Of a stretch of 7,226 nucleotides of DNA, positions 3,476-7,226 are shown piece by piece. The translations under genes were made by a program, and so were the position numbers. This stretch comes from Candidatus Colwellbacteria bacterium RIFCSPLOWO2_01_FULL_48_10. Lineage in GTDB: Bacteria; Patescibacteriota; Minisyncoccia; UBA6257; Colwellbacteraceae. Each line of letters opens with the position of its first letter. Position 1 is the first letter of the stretch. Below the pieces are notes generated by a model. It saw nothing but the letters and a program-made list of their open reading frames with translations, ran no database searches and had not been told where the DNA came from. The stretch lies in contig MHIY01000034.1 of the NCBI GenBank assembly GCA_001817755.1, positions 9,331 through 16,556 on the forward strand, written 5' to 3'.

Positions 3476-5596
3476 ATGTCCAGAAAGTCCAAACGAAATA
3501 AAAAAGAGAACCTCCCCGTCCTTAAGTCCGAGACCAAAAACAGCGCGGTCGCCGTGCTTCTCGTTGGCCTCTCCATAATCCTCCTTCTTTCTGGATTCCA
3601 GAAAGCCGGCCCCATCGGCCGGGTCATCTTCAACGTCCTCGGCAAGCTTTTTGGCGGCGGCTACTTCCTCATCCCGGTCGTTCTTCTGCTCGTCAGCCTC
3701 GTATTTCTCATCGGCGAGCATAAAAAACTTATCGGGCTCACCATGCTCGGCTCCGGGCTTTTCGTATTCTGCGCGCTGGGCATCGTCGAGATCGTCTCCC
3801 CCGACAACGGCGGGCTTATCGGCAAAGTGCTCGGCAGTTTCGATATCCTTTTCGGCTATTACGCGGGCATCATCTTCAATCTTACACTCATGGTGGTCTC
3901 GGTAATGATCGCGCTAAACTCGCCGTTAAAATTCAATTTCAACGCAGAAGATCAGGACGTAGCCGATAAAAACGGAAAAGACAAGAAGCCTCGATTTACT
4001 CCGGCCATCCCGCCCGAACCGGCCGAAGACGGCACCAAGATACTTATCGGCGGGGAAGAAGTAACCCAGAAAGAAATGGAAACGGCCGAAAAAGAAACTA
4101 ACGCGAAAAAAGAGGAAACTGCAAAAACCGAAAAACCGAAAGAAGTTAAACCGCTGAAGGTTCAATCGGTCACCGCTAGCTGGAAAAACTACGTTCCCCC
4201 GCCAATTGCGCTCCTAAAAACCTCCAACGACAAGCCGACCGTGGGCGACCTGAGGGGCAACGCAAATATAATAAAGCGTACGCTCGAAAGTTTCGGCATC
4301 GCGGTCGAAATGGGCGAGATAACCATAGGCCCTAAGGTTACGAGGTACACCATGAAGCCCGCCGAGGGAGTCAAGCTTTCGCGCATCGTGGCCCTAAATC
4401 AAGATCTGTCGCTCGCCTTGGCCGCGCATCCCATCCGCATCGAAGCACCCATCCCTGGCAAGGCGCTCGTAGGCATCGAAATACCCAACAAGACCGCAAC
4501 CATCGTCCGCCTAGGCAACCTCTTGGGCTACTCGGACTTCGCCAGCGCGCCGTACCTAACATTTGCCCTCGGGCGCGACGTCGGCGGTGAACCGGTTTTC
4601 GCGAACCTCGCCAAAATGCCGCACTTGATGATCGCGGGCACGACCGGCAGCGGCAAATCCATAATGATCCACACGCTTCTCGTATCTCTGCTCTATAAAA
4701 ATTCGCCGGAAACGATGCGGATGATTCTTATCGACCCCAAGCGCGTCGAACTTTCGGTCTACGAGGGTATCCCCCACCTTATGGCTCCCGTAATAACCGG
4801 GGGTAAGAAAGCGGTCGCCGCTTTGCGATTCGCGATTGAAGAAATGGACCGTCGTTACGGCGTGTTGCTAAACGCCGGCAAACGCGACATCCTAGGATAC
4901 AACGACGGCCTGACCGGCCAGGGCCGCAAAGAAGGCATAATGCCCTACATAGTGATAGTCATAGACGAGCTCGCCGACCTGATGATGACCTACGGCCGCG
5001 AGGTGGAAAACTCGATCGTGCGCCTGGCGCAAATGGCCCGCGCCACCGGCATCCACGTCGTCCTTTCCACCCAACGCCCCTCTGTTGAGGTCATCACTGG
5101 CCTAATTAAGGCCAACATCAGTTCGAGAATTGCGCTCCAAGTCGCAAGTCAGATTGACTCACGCACCATCCTCGACATGAGCGGAGCGGAGAAGCTATTG
5201 GGCGGAGGCGACATGCTCTTTACCTCGACCGAGCTCTCGAAGCCCAAGAGGATACAGGGCGCATACATGGGGAGCGATGAAGTCGAGAAGGTCATAGAAT
5301 TTATCAATAAAGAAAATCCGGCTGGGGCGGAAAGCGGTGGGATGGTGGGTGAAATAGCCGAGACGCTGGAGAAAAAAATATCGGAGGCCGATTTTTCCGA
5401 CGACGATGACGAACTTCTCAACGAAGCGGTAGAGATCGTACGGGCATCAAAAAAAGCCTCGGCATCACTCCTCCAGCGCCGACTGAAGGTCGGCTACGCC
5501 AGAGCCGCCCGTCTGCTTGATATAATGGAAGAAAAAGGCGTTATCGGCCCCGGCGACGGCGCCAAACCAAGAGAAGTATTCATAGACAATGAATGA
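3476..5596 (+). CDS. ftsK: DNA translocase FtsK/SpoIIIE
   Basis: FtsK is a septum-anchored, ATP-driven hexameric pump that moves chromosomal DNA during division and activates XerCD recombination at dif. The protein has 706 residues. After a basic tail, four membrane helices are visible at about 24-40, 62-80, 84-108 and 126-147. A charged Lys/Glu/Pro-rich linker of only about 90 residues (150-240) follows, short compared with E. coli FtsK. The motor has Walker A AGTTGSGKS (387-395, Lys394), LIDPKRVELSVYEGIPHL (418-435), Walker B IVIVIDELADLM (492-503, Asp497/Glu498), the LSTQRPSVEVITG segment (530-542) and SGAEKLLGGGDMLF (569-582). Residues about 643-703 are the winged-helix gamma domain (ASLLQRRLKVGYARAARLLD), which reads polar DNA motifs. 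All expected parts are present. The start at 3476 is set by the promoter and the MSRKSKRNKK basic N-terminus. It overlaps the next gene by 8 nt. Confidence 0.97.
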   Translation: MSRKSKRNKKENLPVLKSETKNSAVAVLLVGLSIILLLSGFQKAGPIGRVIFNVLGKLFGGGYFLIPVVLLLVSLVFLIGEHKKLIGLTMLGSGLFVFCALGIVEIVSPDNGGLIGKVLGSFDILFGYYAGIIFNLTLMVVSVMIALNSPLKFNFNAEDQDVADKNGKDKKPRFTPAIPPEPAEDGTKILIGGEEVTQKEMETAEKETNAKKEETAKTEKPKEVKPLKVQSVTASWKNYVPPPIALLKTSNDKPTVGDLRGNANIIKRTLESFGIAVEMGEITIGPKVTRYTMKPAEGVKLSRIVALNQDLSLALAAHPIRIEAPIPGKALVGIEIPNKTATIVRLGNLLGYSDFASAPYLTFALGRDVGGEPVFANLAKMPHLMIAGTTGSGKSIMIHTLLVSLLYKNSPETMRMILIDPKRVELSVYEGIPHLMAPVITGGKKAVAALRFAIEEMDRRYGVLLNAGKRDILGYNDGLTGQGRKEGIMPYIVIVIDELADLMMTYGREVENSIVRLAQMARATGIHVVLSTQRPSVEVITGLIKANISSRIALQVASQIDSRTILDMSGAEKLLGGGDMLFTSTELSKPKRIQGAYMGSDEVEKVIEFINKENPAGAESGGMVGEIAETLEKKISEADFSDDDDELLNEAVEIVRASKKASASLLQRRLKVGYARAARLLDIMEEKGVIGPGDGAKPREVFIDNE

Positions 5597-6209
5597 ACAA
5601 ACAGTCATAACCAAGGCTTTGAATGAGCTAATGGAATCCCAGGGGGTGGGACCAGAAAAACTCGCCTCGCTAACCAACATTCCTCTGCGTTTCATCAACA
5701 GTCTTAAGAACGCAGAATTCAGTAAACTGCCGTCCGAGCCATATGTGCGAGGCTATCTCCAGAAGATTGCTGGAGCGCTCAAAACCGACCCCGACGAAAT
5801 ACTAAGAGTATACAAAGAGTCTGCGGCTGCAGCGACGTCCGGCAAGGGCGACAAATTGCCTGAAAACCGCTTCCGCAAATTAACCATCCAAAGCGGATGG
5901 ATGACGGGGCTCGCCATCGTAATCTTGATTGCTTCATTCTTGTTTTTCCGCTTTGACGACATATTCGGCATCACCGGGCTGGAAGCGGTGATTCCCTCAA
6001 CCTCCTCCAGCGAACTTATCGCGATCACGGGGAACGTAAAGCCCGGCGACCGGCTCACTCTGAACGACGAAATAGTTTATACTGACGACATCGGCCATTT
6101 CGAAAAGGAAATAGTGTTGGAGCCAGGCTTGAACAAGCTCGAATTCAAGATTAGGCGATTCCTCGGCCGGGAGAGGACGATAGTGAGGCAGATATACTAT
6201 CAACAATAA
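5589..6209 (+). CDS. RodZ-like protein: HTH, one membrane helix, Ig-like outer domain
   Basis: This 206-aa protein has three parts. Residues about 5-75 are a Cro/C1-type helix-turn-helix of the RodZ kind (LNELMESQGVGPEKLASLTN), with the typical LPSEPYVRGYLQKIAGAL stretch at 47-64. Residues about 104-120 (WMTGLAIVILIASFLFF) are one membrane helix, cytoplasm to outside. Residues about 132-206 are a beta-rich domain (ELIAITGNVKPGDRLTLND) resembling the small Ig-like/glucodextranase-B fold common in CPR proteins of this layout. RodZ links MreB to the cell-wall machinery elsewhere. No mreB is in this window and the C-terminal domain differs from E. coli RodZ, so a shape role is inference. DNA binding by the HTH is also possible. 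The ATG lies inside the last codons of ftsK (8-nt overlap), which implies translational coupling and a shared role at the division site. Confidence 0.85.
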   Translation: MNEQTVITKALNELMESQGVGPEKLASLTNIPLRFINSLKNAEFSKLPSEPYVRGYLQKIAGALKTDPDEILRVYKESAAAATSGKGDKLPENRFRKLTIQSGWMTGLAIVILIASFLFFRFDDIFGITGLEAVIPSTSSSELIAITGNVKPGDRLTLNDEIVYTDDIGHFEKEIVLEPGLNKLEFKIRRFLGRERTIVRQIYYQQ

Positions 6210-6253
6210 ATTACAAATGACCAAACTCAAGTGTCAAAAGATGATCGAATTCG

Positions 6254-6328
6254 TTGGACATTGGGTCTGTTTGTCCCGACCCGTAAGGTCGGGATCCCGG
6301 ATAGCCAGATCGGGAAACATTGGACATT
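6254..6328. repeat. 9-bp direct repeats flanking a GC-rich hairpin
   Basis: TTGGACATT occurs at 6254-6262 and 6320-6328. Between them TCCCGACC (6274-6281) pairs with GGTCGGGA (6287-6294) around the loop CGTAA. A weaker alternative, TCCCG (6295-6299) with CGGGA (6311-6315), follows. No T-tract follows either stem, so it is at best a weak terminator of the ftsK operon. The direct repeats resemble a target-site duplication around a short inserted hairpin element. Confidence 0.6.
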
Positions 6329-6352
6329 TTAGTAACAGTAATCGTTTGGGAT

Positions 6353-6381
6353 TTGAGACAATTCACAGTCACTAGTATAAT
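6353..6381 (+). promoter_or_regulatory. Near-consensus promoter of recA
   Basis: TTGAGA (6353-6358, 5 of 6) and a perfect TATAAT (6376-6381) are separated by the optimal 17 nt. The start of transcription should be near 6388, about 25 nt before the ATG at 6413. No LexA-type operator was found around it. Confidence 0.85.
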
Positions 6382-6412
6382 CTGTACGTTCGTAACAATT
6401 AATAAATCACAC

Positions 6413-7226
6413 ATGGTTAAAAAGAAAGAAGAAAAAGGAGGTAAGGACGTTTTGGATACATTACTCGCATCTCTGCGCGAAAAATTCGGCGACGAAGCAG
6501 TGATGAAGCTCGGCGAAATCCGCAAGGTGGATGTTTCCGTCGTGCCGAGCGGCTCGTTTTCGCTCGATGCGGCACTCGGTGTGGGCGGACTCCCGCGCGG
6601 CAGGATAATCGAGATATTCGGACCCGAAGCTAGCGGTAAGACAACATTAGCCTTGAACGTCGTGGCCCAGGCCCAAAAACAAGGCGGGCGGGCGGCATTC
6701 ATCGATGCCGAACACGCCATGGACCCCGAATACGCCGCCAAAATTGGCGTAAATATCAACGATCTCTTGATATCTCAACCTGACAGCGGCGAAGAAGCAT
6801 TAAATATCCTTGAAAGCCTGGTTAAGTCTGCCGCCCTAAGCGTCGTAGTGGTGGATTCCGTCGCAGCACTGACGCCGCGCGCCGAGATCGAGGGCGAAAT
6901 GGGCGCGCAGTTTATGGGTTTACAGGCCAGAATGATGTCTCAAGCCCTTCGCAAGCTCACCGCCATCACGGCGAAGTCCGGCACGATGATAATTTTTATA
7001 AACCAGCTCCGCGAGAAGATCGGTATAATGTTCGGCAATCCCGAAACCACCCCCGGCGGACGCGCGCTCAAGTTTTTCTCGTCCGTCCGCATAGACGTCC
7101 GCCGCATCGCTCAGGTCAAAAGGGGCGAGGATATCGTCGGCAACCGCGTGAAAGCCAAGGTAGTAAAAAACAAGGTTGCAGCGCCATTCAAAGTAGCCGA
7201 ATTCGACATAATTTTTGGCGAAGGCG
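6413..7226 (+). CDS. recA: Recombinase RecA, 3' end cut by window edge
   Basis: RecA forms ATP-dependent filaments on single-stranded DNA and carries out strand exchange in recombinational repair. The 271 residues seen cover the N-terminal helix and most of the ATPase core; by comparison with the usual 340-350 aa, roughly the last 75 residues are missing. Walker A is GPEASGKT (70-77, Lys76), the catalytic Glu100 lies in FIDAEHAMDP (97-105), and Walker B LSVVVVDS ends around Asp148. The DNA-binding loop L1 region reads EIEGEMGAQFMGLQARMM (158-174). Loop L2 follows FINQLREKIG, with Gln198 the nucleotide sensor and MFGNPETTPGG at 206-216. The L1 variant GAQFMGLQ replaces the common GDSHMGLA. The N-terminus from the ATG is Lys/Glu/Gly-rich and lacks an upstream ribosome binding site; an alternative TTG start exists at 6452. 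Confidence 0.97.
   Translation, partial: MVKKKEEKGGKDVLDTLLASLREKFGDEAVMKLGEIRKVDVSVVPSGSFSLDAALGVGGLPRGRIIEIFGPEASGKTTLALNVVAQAQKQGGRAAFIDAEHAMDPEYAAKIGVNINDLLISQPDSGEEALNILESLVKSAALSVVVVDSVAALTPRAEIEGEMGAQFMGLQARMMSQALRKLTAITAKSGTMIIFINQLREKIGIMFGNPETTPGGRALKFFSSVRIDVRRIAQVKRGEDIVGNRVKAKVVKNKVAAPFKVAEFDIIFGEG
6435..6442 (+). promoter_or_regulatory. Perfect Shine-Dalgarno sequence inside the recA 5' coding region
   Basis: AAGGAGGT, a full anti-SD complement, lies 22 nt inside the recA frame and 9 nt before an in-frame TTG (6452-6454). It encodes part of Lys-Gly-Gly. It could direct a second start that makes a RecA shorter by 13 residues, or be a chance result of the codons used. Confidence 0.4.

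Noticed and set aside
6274..6315. Intrinsic terminator of the ftsK operon
   Set aside because: The stem is good but no T-tract follows it, so it is kept only as a hairpin.
6353..6412. LexA/SOS box before recA
   Set aside because: A half-site GTTCG (6388-6392) exists, but the opposite half is absent (AATCT where CGAAC is expected), and no CTG-N10-CAG is found.

Overview
The window reads as a piece of a streamlined bacterial chromosome, most likely from the Candidate Phyla Radiation (Patescibacteria), with a Parcubacteria-like lineage as first guess. The reasons are the CPR-style CTP synthase and RecA variants, the order ftsK, small HTH/membrane gene, recA, the short intergenic gaps, and the scarcity of Shine-Dalgarno sites next to start codons. 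The stops in use are TAA, TAG and TGA. The TGA that ends ftsK argues against the TGA-as-glycine code of Gracilibacteria and Absconditabacteria. The lineage call is inference from sequence resemblance only.

Layout. Positions 1-637 hold two genes on the minus strand: a 57-aa small protein and, 6 nt downstream, a YkuK-type RNase H-like protein that runs off the left edge. A divergent intergenic region (638-861) carries promoters in both directions and a perfect 19-bp inverted repeat. Complete pyrG (862-2502, plus strand) follows. Next comes a self-contained small transcription unit (2559-2944): strong promoter, structured leader, the only conventional Shine-Dalgarno site correctly spaced before an ATG, a 76-aa two-helix membrane protein, and an intrinsic terminator. 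Positions 2970-3454 are non-coding but dense in structure: two 31-nt repeats, then a run of very stable hairpins ending in what looks like a closed four-way junction. An ftsK promoter (3432-3460) then drives ftsK and an overlapping RodZ-like HTH/membrane gene. A hairpin-rich spacer and a near-consensus promoter lead into recA, which is cut by the right edge.

Functional theme. The large genes are core housekeeping: CTP synthesis, chromosome translocation at division, a membrane-anchored DNA-binding/envelope protein, and recombination. FtsK and the RodZ-like protein are translationally linked by an 8-nt overlap. No mobile-element gene, CRISPR array, tRNA or rRNA was found.

The least ordinary part is the structured region between the small membrane gene and ftsK. 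Two copies of a 22-nt hairpin module lie exactly 57 nt apart. They keep the cap GGCTTGCC and the lead-in AATGCC, while the four variable stem bases differ in a base-pair-preserving way (GCGC/GCGC against CTGG/CCAG). The loops (GTGA, CTTG) form favourable RNA tetraloops only when the plus strand is transcribed. This points to an undescribed structured RNA or RNA-level regulatory element, but its class and function cannot be told from sequence alone.
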